DNA of 64,000 nucleotides, taken from Neoscytalidium dimidiatum. Lineage: Eukaryota > Ascomycota > Dothideomycetes > Botryosphaeriales > Botryosphaeriaceae. Both the position numbers and the translations under genes were made by a program. The notes below the pieces were generated by a model, which worked only from the letters and a program-made list of their open reading frames with translations, made no database searches and was not told where the DNA came from. The DNA lies in NCBI GenBank assembly GCA_037367355.1, contig JAVSCG010000032.1:1-64000 (forward strand), given 5' to 3'. Positions 47,185-58,500 of the stretch are shown here, piece by piece (position 1 is the stretch's first letter; every line of letters begins with the position of its first letter).

Positions 47185-47569
47185 TATTATAGTATAGTCG
47201 CCTAGAAAAGGCGGATAACGAAATCCTACGACTACTTACCGTCTACGTAACTAACTTAGGGCTTACTCGGTAGAATACCTACCGATACTAATACGCTAAA
47301 CTACCGTATACTCGCTTAGTAGAGCTCGAACTACTAATTAGTATTAATTAGTAGGTTAATATTATAGATTACTACTAATTATACCGATTACTTACTATAT
47401 ATAGACTATACTTATTTATCGTAGTTAGAACCCTCGTAGTTAACTTATTAATTAATTTCTACCCTACTATTAAATAAACCTCCCCTACCTACTACTATAT
47501 CGGCCTCTAAAAAGCCTAAGCTATCTAATAACGCGTCTCGACTCCCCTAGAAAGAGTCTTAGCGTAATA
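47185..47569 (+). repeat. Internal A-type LTR of the chimera
   Basis: 385 bp, TATTATAG...CGTAATA, RIPed. It follows AGTAG, as A4 does. Confidence 0.92.
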
Positions 47570-50500
47570 CTTTAACTACCTTATTATAGGTACCGGAGGT
47601 AACCCTATCCTAAAAACTACTAACTATAATATCCTAGACCGAAATTAGAAATAACCTTCCGACGAAGGAGGATTAGCTTTAGTTAATCCGTCCCTTAATC
47701 CCTAGAAACCTAGCCCTTAATATAAGACTACTTATTTCGGAAGCCTATTTCTCGGGTATAGCCTCCTTAAGTCGAGTAATTAACGGATCTAGAGTATCGG
47801 AGGACGCTAGCGACGACTACGGTTAAGTCCTTCTAGAGTACTTTATTCGAGGATAAGTCTTTATCGTTAATCGTACTATACGGCCTTCTACTCTAGCTAT
47901 CTCCGTACTACTAGAACCGATCCGATACAATACTAAGCTAAAGATTAAGACCCCCGATACCTACGATAGGAATCGGCGTAAGCTTAACGATTTCCTAGCC
48001 TAGTTAGAGAACTACTTCGAGTTCTATAAAATATTATTTAAGGACGACGAGAAAAGAGTCCGCTTTATAGAAACCTACCTTCGAGGTAACGTAATACGAT
48101 AGTTCGAACCCTATTAAAAGGACTTCCGCTCGGCTATCCTACGTACGGAAACTAGCAGCCTATTCGCTAACTATAATCGCTTCGCCGACGTAATTAGACA
48201 AGCCTTTAGTAGTAAAAACGAGGAGTATGAGGCCGCCCTTCGAATTTAGGACCTTCGATAAACTCGATCGGTCTTAGAATACGTTACGGAATTCCGTATA
48301 CTCGCCTTATACCTTAATTAGAACGACTAATCCCTTAAATATATCTTTTATAAAGGGCTAAAATATAATATAAAGGCCGAATTCGCCTATACCGGATTGC
48401 CTAGGGACCTTAGCGAGACTATTAATACGGCTATTCGAGTCGACTAACAACTATTTAACTTTAGATAAGAAATAGGCTAAACCCGATATTCGGCTAATAT
48501 CTCGTAACCCCGAAATAATATACTTCTAGGGGACCCTATAGACTTAGATACTAACTAACGACGAAACTCTCGGCTAGCACCGGAGAAAAAATAGCGACGA
48601 CGCGAAAAGAGTCTTTACTTTTACTATAGAAAGTACGGATATATTAGTAGAAACTACCTAGATAAACGAACTAGTAACTAGCGGACTAACGATAAGAAAA
48701 ATATCTCGGCTACTAAAGAACGGTCTAAGACCCCTAACTACGATATCCTCTACTAGTCTACTTATAGTATCGAGGCCTACTCTATTTACTAGGAAGCTAA
48801 GAATATTAGCGGGTACTATCTAAAAAACTAGAAACGCCTACTAAACTAGGGCTATAGTAGGCGAGGCCTCTACCCTATAGAACTATAGTAGTATTAACCG
48901 GAAAAACTATAGAATACCTACTAGAAAGCGAGGGAGATTCTATAGAATACGGGAACTACTAGGTTATCGTAATAAAAATTAATAGACGCCGAGCGCTTAC
49001 CCTTATCGACTTCGTATTCTAAGGGAATTATATCTTAAACCGATTCGTAGAAAAAGCCAACCTTAAACCTAGAGAAAAGGACTAACTATATTAGTTAAGA
49101 ACTATTAATAGATCCTCTAGCTCCTTTAGAGATAGAAAGGTAATTATTGAAACTCCAAAACTAATCCTCAAATATAAAAACTATAGAGAACGTATCTATC
49201 TAGACGTTACTAAGATTTCTAAGTACGATATTATTCTTAGTATCCCTTAGTAGAAGAAGTAGAAAGTATAATACGATTAGAATAATAGAGGAATTACCCT
49301 TAAGTCTAGAGAACGAAACTAAGAACTAGAATAGAAACCACGTACTATAGCCGAACCGATTACCTACGTAAGCCTAATTTCGAAAACGGCGCTAGAAAGG
49401 ACCCGAAAGAAGGGGTAGGCAATCGAAATAATATAGTATCGCCCTACTACTATAAATAAATAAAGAATCTGATAGATTAGTACTACTAGACGAGAAAAAT
49501 CAGACTACCCGATACTCGTAGGGGGAGACGACCCTACTAGGATATACGAATAATACCTTAATAGCGTTCCTAAGGAATACTACCGGTTTAAGGAGATTTT
49601 TAGAGAAAAGATTAAAGACGTACTACCGGAATATAGACTATAGGACTACTAGATTAACTTAAAACTAGATACTAAACCCCGATTTAGACCCTTATATCTA
49701 ATATCGGAAAAGGAGTTATAAGTAATAAGGGAACACTTAGACTTATTACTAAAGAAAGAATATATCCGACCCTCTTAATCCTTAGTAGAATTCCCCGTTC
49801 TTTTCGTACCGAAGCCTAGAGGTAAGTTACGCCTCTATATAGATTATAGATTCCTAAACGATATAACTATTAAAGACCGCTATCCTCTACCCTATATCGA
49901 CGAACTAAGGGATCGCCTCTCCGGAGTACGATTCTTTACTAAATTAGACCTACGGGATAGGTACTACCTTATCCGAATTAAGGAAGAATATAAATAGAAA
50001 ACCGTATTTAGGACTCGATACGGTTTATACGAGTACTTAGTAATGCCTTTTAGACTTACTAACGCCCCTACTATATTCTAAGCTCTCGTTAACTACGTTC
50101 TACGAGAATATCTAGACCGATTCTATATAGTCTATCTCGACGACATCCTAATATACTTAGAAACCCTTAAAGAATATAAGGAATATATATCTAAAGTCCT
50201 CTAGAAACTACTCGAATATAACCTCTCCGTTAAACTAGAAAAATATACCTTCTATACCTAAAGAGTAGAATTCCTAGACTTTATTATCGAATTAGGAAAA
50301 GTGGTTATAGATCTAAAAAAGGTAGAAGATATCCTAAAGTAGCTAGAACTAAGAAACGTTAAGAAAGTATAAGCCTTTTTAGAGTTTACTAACTTCTACC
50401 GACGATTTATTAAACGATACTTATACGTAGCCGAACCTCTAATCTAACTTACCTAAAAGAATACCCCTTTTACCTAGAAAGTACTCTAATAAGAGGCGTT

Positions 50501-52700
50501 TAATTAACTTAAGAGGGCCTTCGTAGAAGCGCCGGTACTCCTTATATTCGATTCTAATAAGCTACTCTACCTTAAAACTAACGTATCTAACTATACTATT
50601 AGCGCTACCCTTAGCTAGCTAGACGACGAGGAAAGATTATATTCTATTACGTATTACTCTCGTAAAATATCACCCGCCGAGCTTAATTACGAGATATACG
50701 ATAAAGAACTATTTACGATCGTTATAGCGTTTAAAGAATAGCGACACTATCTTAAGGGGGCTAACTACGAAATTACGATATATTTAGATTATAAGAACCT
50801 AGGATACTTTATAACTACTAAGGTACTAAATAGAAGATAAGTACGATAGGTAGAATAACTAGCTCCCTTCTACTTTAAGATCTACTGGAAGGAAGAAAAG
50901 CGGTAAGGCCGGCGGCGACGGCGTTAATCGACTATATAGAAGGAAAACCGGAACTATTACTAGCGGTACTACGACGAAACGATAATAGTACGTTAGGCTC
51001 TAACCGCCCCTAAATTATCGAGGGATACGACCTACTCTAGAAGGAACGGATACTAGTACCTATTATAAGACTAGAAAACCCTAGTAATAACGACGAGCCT
51101 CTAAGAGGCTTAATATCCGAATAGGAACCTAAGGATAAAGAAGAACTATAGAATAAGGAACCTATACTAATACCTAAAGAAACTACGGAGGAAGTAGTAA
51201 ACGAAGAAGAAGATAATACCGCTACTTAGGAGTAAATTATCTAAGGAAAATATAATAACGATCCGCTATTCTAAGAACTACTTTAACGAATAGGCATTCT
51301 AGAGTATAACGACCCCGACCTAGTTTAAGATTATAGAGGCAATATACTATTCCGCGGAAAAATCTATATACCTATACCTCTACGTAAACGGCTAATAAAA
51401 AAATACTATAAATCCGTAGTCTACGGATATTCGGAAATAATAAGAACCTTAGAACGGCTTATAAGACACTTCTACTTTCCCCGAATAAGGAAAATAGTAG
51501 AGAAAGTCATCTAGGAATATAATAAATACGTAAAGAATAAGGTAGCGCGATACGTACTATACGGATAACTATAGCTTATTATAATACTAACTAAACCCTA
51601 GAAATTAGTTATAATAGACTTTATTACCGATCTACTAGTCTTAGTAGACCCCGTAACTAAAGTATAATATAACGCTATCCTAGTTATTATCGACCGTCTA
51701 ATAAAATAGGCATACTTTATCCCTTATAATAAGAAAATCGGAGCGGAGGGCTACGCCTACTTCTTTCTTAGATATATCTTCGCCTACTACGGGATGCCTA
51801 AAGAACTAATTACGGACCGAGACCTACGATTTAAAGCTAAGTTCTAGTAAACCTTAGTCTATAAGTTAGAAACTAAATATAAGATATTAATAACGGCATA
51901 CCCGTAAACTAATAGATAAACGGAACGAACTAACTAGACGCTAGAATAGTACCTAAGATTCTACCTAAATTATAGGTAAAATAACTAGGTCGAACTCCTA
52001 CTATTAGCCTAATACGCATATAATAGTATATTAATAGAAGCTATATAAACTACGCCCTTCTACGCTAACTACGGATTCGACTCTACCGCCTTCGGAGAAC
52101 TCTAGATCTACGAAGTACTCGCCTAAAAAGCTATACTTAGGGTAGACTAGCTACGCGAACTATACTAGAAACTAGCCTAAGATATTAAATTTACCGTATA
52201 CCGAATAGCTATATACTATAATAGACGGCGCTAGGCGTCGCCGCCCCTAAAGGAGGGGGATAAAGTCTAGCTCCTTAGAAAAAATATCTAAATAATACGA
52301 CTAAACGATAAATTAGACTATAAGAAAATCAGACCCTACTAAATTAAGAAAAAACTTTTACCTATTTTCTTTAAACTTAAATTACCGGAATAAGTAGGAA
52401 TATATCTAGTTTTCTATATCTCGTTACTTAAACCCGCGTATAGTAACGCCGAACCTAACCTAGAACTTAAAATATATCCCGATAACGTAGATAAAGAATA
52501 GAACGTAGAGAAAATCCTAGATAGAGACTAGATCGACGGTTAATTTAAGTACCTTATTAAATAGAAAGGAGTAGATCCCGTCGGGAACCCGTAGAAACCC
52601 TTATAGGAACTAATTTCTTACCTTAACTACGAGGAACTTATCTAGGAATACTACCGACGAAATCCTAACCGCCTAAACCTAGAGTATCCTTCTACGACGT
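47570..52700 (+). pseudogene. Chimera gag-pol relic
   Basis: Plus-strand fossil covering all domains. Gag with RIPed CCHC (about 47610-48840), the AAAAAACTAG junction (about 48827), protease (about 48990-49260), RT with YLDD at 50133-50144, RNase H (about 50530-50800), integrase (about 51400-52350) and chromodomain (about 52480-52690). Indels are few, and RIP stops many. It is the most complete plus-strand A pol in the window. Confidence 0.88.
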
Positions 52701-53423
52701 AAACCTAGTAGGCGGGGTTAAGGCCACCTAATAACGATCGAGAGACTCTTTAGATACGCTACTATACTCGAGTACGCGCCTACTATCTAGAGACCCGGTA
52801 GACTAACGCGATAAGCTAGTCTTATTATTCGAACCCGCGAGAATATTCTAAGGCTTCCGCCCCTCTCGAGCCGTAGCCTCCCGCTCTAATCGTTTCTTCT
52901 CTTCTAAGGTAGCTATTTTCTAAGTAAATAAAGAAGTATTCCGACGCTCTATATAGCGTAATAACCGACGTAATTAACGCTCCTTCCGCTAGGCGTCCCG
53001 AAAACGACGAGCGGCCGCTTACGCCTTACGCGCCGCCGTAGCCGTAGCCTCGGTAGCCCGATTAGTAGCCTCCGTAGTAGCGTTAGCCCTAGCCTCTTTA
53101 GTAGCTACCTAACCTTTAGCCGCTTTAAGGCGGCGAAGTAAGTTCTTACGAGCTCTATCTAGACGACGAACTAGAAGACTAGTTAATAACCCGTTAAGAC
53201 GTTATAGAAATAACTTATATTTAGTATCTAGAGGACTCGCTATTACGTCGTAGAAAGTACGACCTACCGAGGCATAATAAGCATACGCCGAATAAAAATT
53301 AGTAAGAATATAACTCGACTCTCTACGCTTTATATAGCGTCTATAGGGAATATTAGTAAGGCGCCCCTAAGATTAAATACGTTAAGCCTAATTACGACGG
53401 TGAAGGGTCCGCGCTAACGATAT
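52638..53423 (-). pseudogene. Antisense A' gene with 48-nt intron, RIPed fossil
   Basis: Minus strand, from 53423 (ATA for ATG) to TAA at 52638-52640. The intron position is 53171-53218 (ATAAGTT...CTTCTAG, the RIPed GTAAGT...CTAG). Without it the frame is 246 codons with only RIP stops. Tyr stands for each clustered Cys. It has the extra base missing from A2 near 13972, which confirms that the N-terminus and the cluster are in one frame. Confidence 0.68.
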
Positions 53424-53509
53424 CGTACGCGACTAAGGAAATAAAGGAAATAGTAGGAAGACTACCTTATAAAAGCTTTCGGGCCGAAAGCTATCTAGGA
53501 GGGGGATAG

Positions 53510-53886
53510 TATTACGGCGTAGTAAGAAGGGAAGGAGAGAAAGCGCTAAGCGGGAGGAAATCGGACCTACTAATATAATATAGCTAAGATATAAGACGCC
53601 CGTAGCTACCTTAATAACTTAGTAATAATACCGGATTATAGGCAAAAGAAACCTGTTAACTCTCTTAAAATTACCGCGGTTATAGCTAGCGGTTATACCT
53701 ACTATCTTCTATAGTATATAGAATATACTCGTTTATAGTAGATAGGACCTCCGTAGTTAACTTATTAATTAATTCCTACTCTACTATCGTACGTACCTCC
53801 CCTACCTACTACTATATCGGCCTCTAGAAAGCCTAAGCTGCCTAACGACGCGCCTCGACTCCCCTAGAAAGAGTTCCGGCGTAATA
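53510..53886 (+). repeat. 3' LTR of the chimera (A' type)
   Basis: 377 bp, TATTACGGCGTAG...GGCGTAATA, preceded by GGAGGGGGATAG. It contains a short local insert or rearrangement near 53635-53670 that retains CpA/TpG. Confidence 0.9.
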
Positions 53887-53901
53887 GGCCCCGTCGTTAT
53901 A

Positions 53902-54202
53902 GAGGTTTAGATTAGCTCTAATCTATATAGATTTTATAGGTTTTACGTAACTTAGGCGCTAAAGCCTACTTTTTAGATTCTAACTTCTACTAGTATTAGC
54001 GGACGATACTACCGCTATACTCTTATCTTATAGTATTTATTCTTATCGACTTTCTACTTTCTACTCGTATAATCTCTTATCTCTTACGGACTTTCCGTTA
54101 GACCGTACCTTCTTCCTAATTATTACGCCTAGGGGCGTCTCTTCTATATAGGCTCGCGTTCCTCGCGGCTATAAAGCCTATATATTTCTAGGGTTTATAA
54201 TA
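53902..54202 (-). repeat. LTR piece (first part of the B2 5' LTR, inverted)
   Basis: Matches the U3 part of the LTR at 62193-62828, ending TTTATAATA at 54202. Its left end is GAGGT, the reverse complement of ACCTC at 55311-55315, where the remainder of the same LTR begins. Confidence 0.75.
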
Positions 54203-54594
54203 GATTATCTATTAAAAGAAATTAGAGAATACTCGCGTAGATATACTAAATAGAAAAGCTAACTATATAGAAGAAAAGCGAGAACTATAGCTAATAATAC
54301 TAGCGAAATAGAAAGACGGGATCTTTTATACTTAATAGGCGCTAGATCTCTACTATATATAGTAGAAAAAAGAAGTCTAAAAAGTCGCTTATCTTAGTTA
54401 GACTACTAGTCTTAGCGATACGCCTAGAAAGTAACGAATAGAAATATAGAATTTAAGAAGCCTATATAAAAGATACTACGATATAAAAAATTAGAAATCT
54501 AGAAAACGATCTCTAAGTAACTAGAGATATAGAAGAAATAATTCTATTTTTAAAATTAATCTATATTCTAGTAAAACTATAAGAGAAACTTATA
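54203..54594 (+). mobile_element. Family B pol fragment (part 1 of the broken copy)
   Basis: Matches B2 about 59748-60139 (RNase H to integrase) in the same orientation. It ends TTATA, the target-site copy matching the reversed TATAA at 46241-46245. Confidence 0.8.
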
Positions 54595-55310
54595 TATAAC
54601 GACGGGGCCTCTACTACTAGGCTTCGGAGTCGCCTAGTAGGTTCGGATTTATCGAAGGGTTTACCTTAAAGACGAGGAAAGAAGAGTAACGATAGAATAA
54701 GAAGTTACGTAATATAGGAGTTTAGTAGGCCTAGTTACCTCTAAGTTAATATAGTATTAAATTAGAACTTTAAGTTAACTACGAGGGTTAAAATACTATC
54801 TAGCGAGCGTGTCTATATACTATAGGAGAGCTATAATAATCTAGATCGATACTACTAGATTAATAGTATTAAATTAAGGGACTTAGATTAGATTAATCTA
54901 AGTAGGTCGTATAGCTACTACGTAATGCGGGCGCCCTAGCCTATTTCCTAGTTTCCGACTTCTAATAGTACTAGCGAACGATACTATCGCTATACTCTCG
55001 TTCTATAGTACTTACTCTTATCGTCTTCCTACTTCCTACCTATACGGTTCTTTATTTCCTACGGGCTCTCTATTAGACCGTGCCTTCTTCCTAGATATAG
55101 CGTCCGTAAGCGTTCTTCCCGTACGGGCGGTAATTATTGCCTACTAGTATTTCCGTACGCGCCGCTATCCCGTACCTCTAGTCTTTCCGCGCGGAACTAA
55201 GGAGCGCGACTCTACTAGGCGTAGGGTCTTTAAGGCCCTATAGCTTATTTTCCCGTACGGGCTCGCGGCCCTTATAGCTATAAAGCCCGTATACTCTAGG
55301 GTTCGTAATA
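54595..55310 (-). repeat. B-related solo LTR C-beta (716 bp)
   Basis: TATAACGACGGGG...GGGTTCGTAATA, in inverted orientation to C-alpha and similar to it apart from RIP-type differences. Flanks TTATA and ACCTC do not match each other. Confidence 0.85.
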
Positions 55311-55597
55311 ACCTCTAATCTAGGGCTTTAATCTAATACTATAATTCTTAGATTACTATAAGCTCTCTTTTAGTATATAGATACGCTCGTTAGATAGTAC
55401 TTAGACCTCGTAGTTAAACTTAAAGTTCTAATTTAATACTATATTAACTTAGAGATAATAAGGCCTACTAAACTTTTATATTACGTAACTTCTTATTCTA
55501 TTATTACTCTTCTTTTCTTATCTTTAAGGTAAACTCTTTAATAAATCTAAACCTACTAGATAACTTCGAAGCCTAGTAGTAGAGGCCCCGTCGTTAT
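55311..55597 (+). repeat. B2 5' LTR, second part
   Basis: R-U5 portion ending CGTCGTTATA. The first part is at 53902-54202, inverted. Confidence 0.78.
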
Positions 55598-58500
55598 ACT
55601 TTAACTACTATTCTTATAGAAAAGAAAGCGATTTAATTAGAAAATAAAAAGTATTTTCTTACCCTAAGAAGTACTAATAGTATTAGCTATTATAGCGGAC
55701 GTATCTAGTAGTAAGTACGTATAAGAGGCGTAGAATATTCTAGGCTCGTAGTAACCGCCGTAATATAGTACGGTAGTAGAAAACTAATACCCTAATATAC
55801 CGACTAATAAAGAGCTACTTAATATAATTTTAGAACTATAAAATAAAAATATAATTTTATATACTTAGCTTATCTAGATACTAGCTCTACTATCGGCTAC
55901 TAAGGTTAAGGTTCTAAAGCTAGACCTATACTATAGAGACTAAAAAAAGATCTAAGTCTTTATTACGTAGCTAAATAACTATATATACTTTATATATAAT
56001 AACTTCGCTAGCCTTATTAAATAAGTTCTATACGCTAATATCTATCTTAGAGAATTAGTAGAATAATAGTTCTAATCTTTTAAGCATAAATACTAGAAGA
56101 AATCTATATATCTATAGTTTAAAGTAACCTTAATAATCTTTAGCGACTACTAAAACTTTATAAAGTAGCTTAAGATAGCCTTTAGTAGCGTTAATAAGAA
56201 TCGTTTAGCTATTAGAATCCTTATAAGCCTAAAATAGAAAGAAATAGTATAGAACTATATAGCTAAATTCTAAGACGTAGTATATCTTATAGACGGGCAC
56301 TCTAACTTTACGCTACGTATCTTCTACTATTAAGAATTAAGAGATAAAATTAAAGAGGCTATAACGTACTATAAGAAACTAGAAACCCTTAATAATATAA
56401 TTAAGCTAGCCTTATTTATAAATAAGCGTCGTATAGAGAGGTAGTTTAATAAAAAGAAGTATAGTACTAATATCTTAAGATAAGCTAGGCCTCGCTACGC
56501 CTAAGAAGAAGGCGACGCTATAGAAATAGATAATATAGTCTAGCGAGATAAAAGTAAGAATAAGAAGAACGGTAATAATAAGGATAAAAAAAGAAAATAG
56601 AGTAAGAAAGAAAAAGAGCTCTATAAGAAAGAACTATATATCTAATATAGAGATAAATAGAGCGTAGAATATAAATACTCGAAGAGAGAGTTATAGAAAG
56701 TAGCGGTAGCTATTTAAGAATAGAAGACGCTATAAGAAGTTACTACTATAAAGATAGTAGACTATATAGTTCTAAGCTAGATAGCGTACTACGACGACGA
56801 TTATATTATCTATTAAAGCGATAAGAACGCTATAGAATAGTATTCTAGTAAGCTATAACGACTTAATATAATACTTCGAAAATTAGAAGAGACTATAGAG
56901 AAAGATATTAAAAGATACTTTCTAGCTAATAAAGACCTTATAAATAGCGAAATCGAAGAACTATACGATAGTATACTAGAGTCTAGTAAGATAGAAACTA
57001 TCGAGTAATAATAAGACTAAGCTATACTTAACTAGATTATAGAATATCTAAACCGATATAGAGATATAAAGAATATTAAATCTAGTTATACCTCTATAAT
57101 CTACTAGATCTCTAGATTAAGAATAGATCTACTACCGTAATAGTACTAGATAAAGAACGGAAAACTTAGCTTATAATTTTTTAAGAACGACGTATAGTAC
57201 TTCTAAAAGAAATTACTATTAAAAATAGTCGATAAGGTAGTATTCTAGCTCGAAGAAGAAGCCTAGAAAATATAGTAGTAACGAAACCTTACGTATCTAC
57301 GCGATATAGTCTATATCCTCTATCGTTACGATATAGCTACGTAAAGCTACGGTATTCTATAATAGATACCTAATAAAAAATACGGTAAACCGATCTTCTA
57401 GTACTAGATACGTAATAGATAGATCTACTAGAGGCGTAAAATTAAGTAAAGGCGATAGATTTAGTAGAAGAATACTCTAATTCTAGTCGAAGAATAGAAT
57501 AAGTATATCCGCTATAAGATATTAAAAAACTAAACGGCTCTTTTAGCTAGAAACTCTAGAAGGGGCTAATACGAAGGTCCCTTAACTAGGTTATATACTT
57601 AATATCGAACGGAATATCTTATAAATAGAAAGAACTTAAAACGCTACTAGAAGTACTAGTTATAATTAAAGAAACTACTACGTTAGTAATAATCGATAGT
57701 AAAGCGTAAGGAAATTTCGTAGATCCTAAATTTCTTAGAAAGAACGACTTACTATTCTAATCTAAGAAACGTCTCTACGAACTAGATACGTTTAATAGGT
57801 CGTTAATAGAATACGATAAGGACTAGATAAAAATCGAGACCGATTAAATACGAATAACCCTTAGAGATTATAAAGAATAAATTAACCTAGATATAATAAT
57901 AAGCCTAAACTATAATATCGTCTTTAAGATATCTTAGTTAAAAACCTATAACCTATATATTAGCTAGAGTACGAAAACTATAACGTTTCTAGGAGATAAC
58001 TATAAGCGATACCTCGCGAATCTTAAGATAAAAGAGCTAGAGCTAGAGAGCTAGAGCTAGAAGCTAGAGCTAGAGAGCTAAAGCTAGAAGCTAGAGCTAA
58101 AGAGCTAGAATTAAGAGCTAGAGCTAAAGAGCTAAAGCTAAAAGAGCTATAAGCTAGAGCTATCTAAAGAATACTTAATAGAGGCTAAGAGAATATTCTT
58201 TAATATCCTATTACGTATAAAAAAACGAGAAGAATAAGCTTATACCGTCTATATTAAGCCTAGCTTAAAATAAGAACGCCGAATTATAGTATAGATTAGA
58301 AAGCGGATCTTAAAAGTCGAGAATTCCCGGCTACTTAAAGGAGACTATTTGAAGAGAATCTATAGAAGATATAGCTCGCTAGATAGAACCCTTAACTAGA
58401 TACGCGTAATAAAAAATACTACGAGACTAGAAAAAGTACCCCTAAAATTCTAGAAATACGCTAAACTATTTTAAGAAAGAAATAAAGAATTTTTATCTAA

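Larger units (their letters stand above)
46956..53886 (+). mobile_element. Chimeric gypsy element A'/A, RIPed
   Basis: Plus-strand element flanked by GGCCC (46951-46955 and 53887-53891). The 5' end is A'-type U3 (46956-47169), then 15 bp of alien flank (47170-47184), then a complete A-type LTR (47185-47569), gag and pol. The 3' end has the A' antisense gene and an A' LTR (53510-53886). The two ends come from different subfamilies, so the element is a DNA-level recombinant. Confidence 0.87.
46246..53901 (+). repeat. B-related LTR C-alpha, interrupted at 46956-53891
   Basis: An LTR of about 720 bp (46246-46955 plus 53892-53901), starting TATTACGAACCC and ending CGTCGTTATA. It is split by the chimeric A'/A element with duplication GGCCC. 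It is the inverted counterpart of 54595-55310. Left flank TATAA, right flank GAGGT, which do not match each other. Confidence 0.83.
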
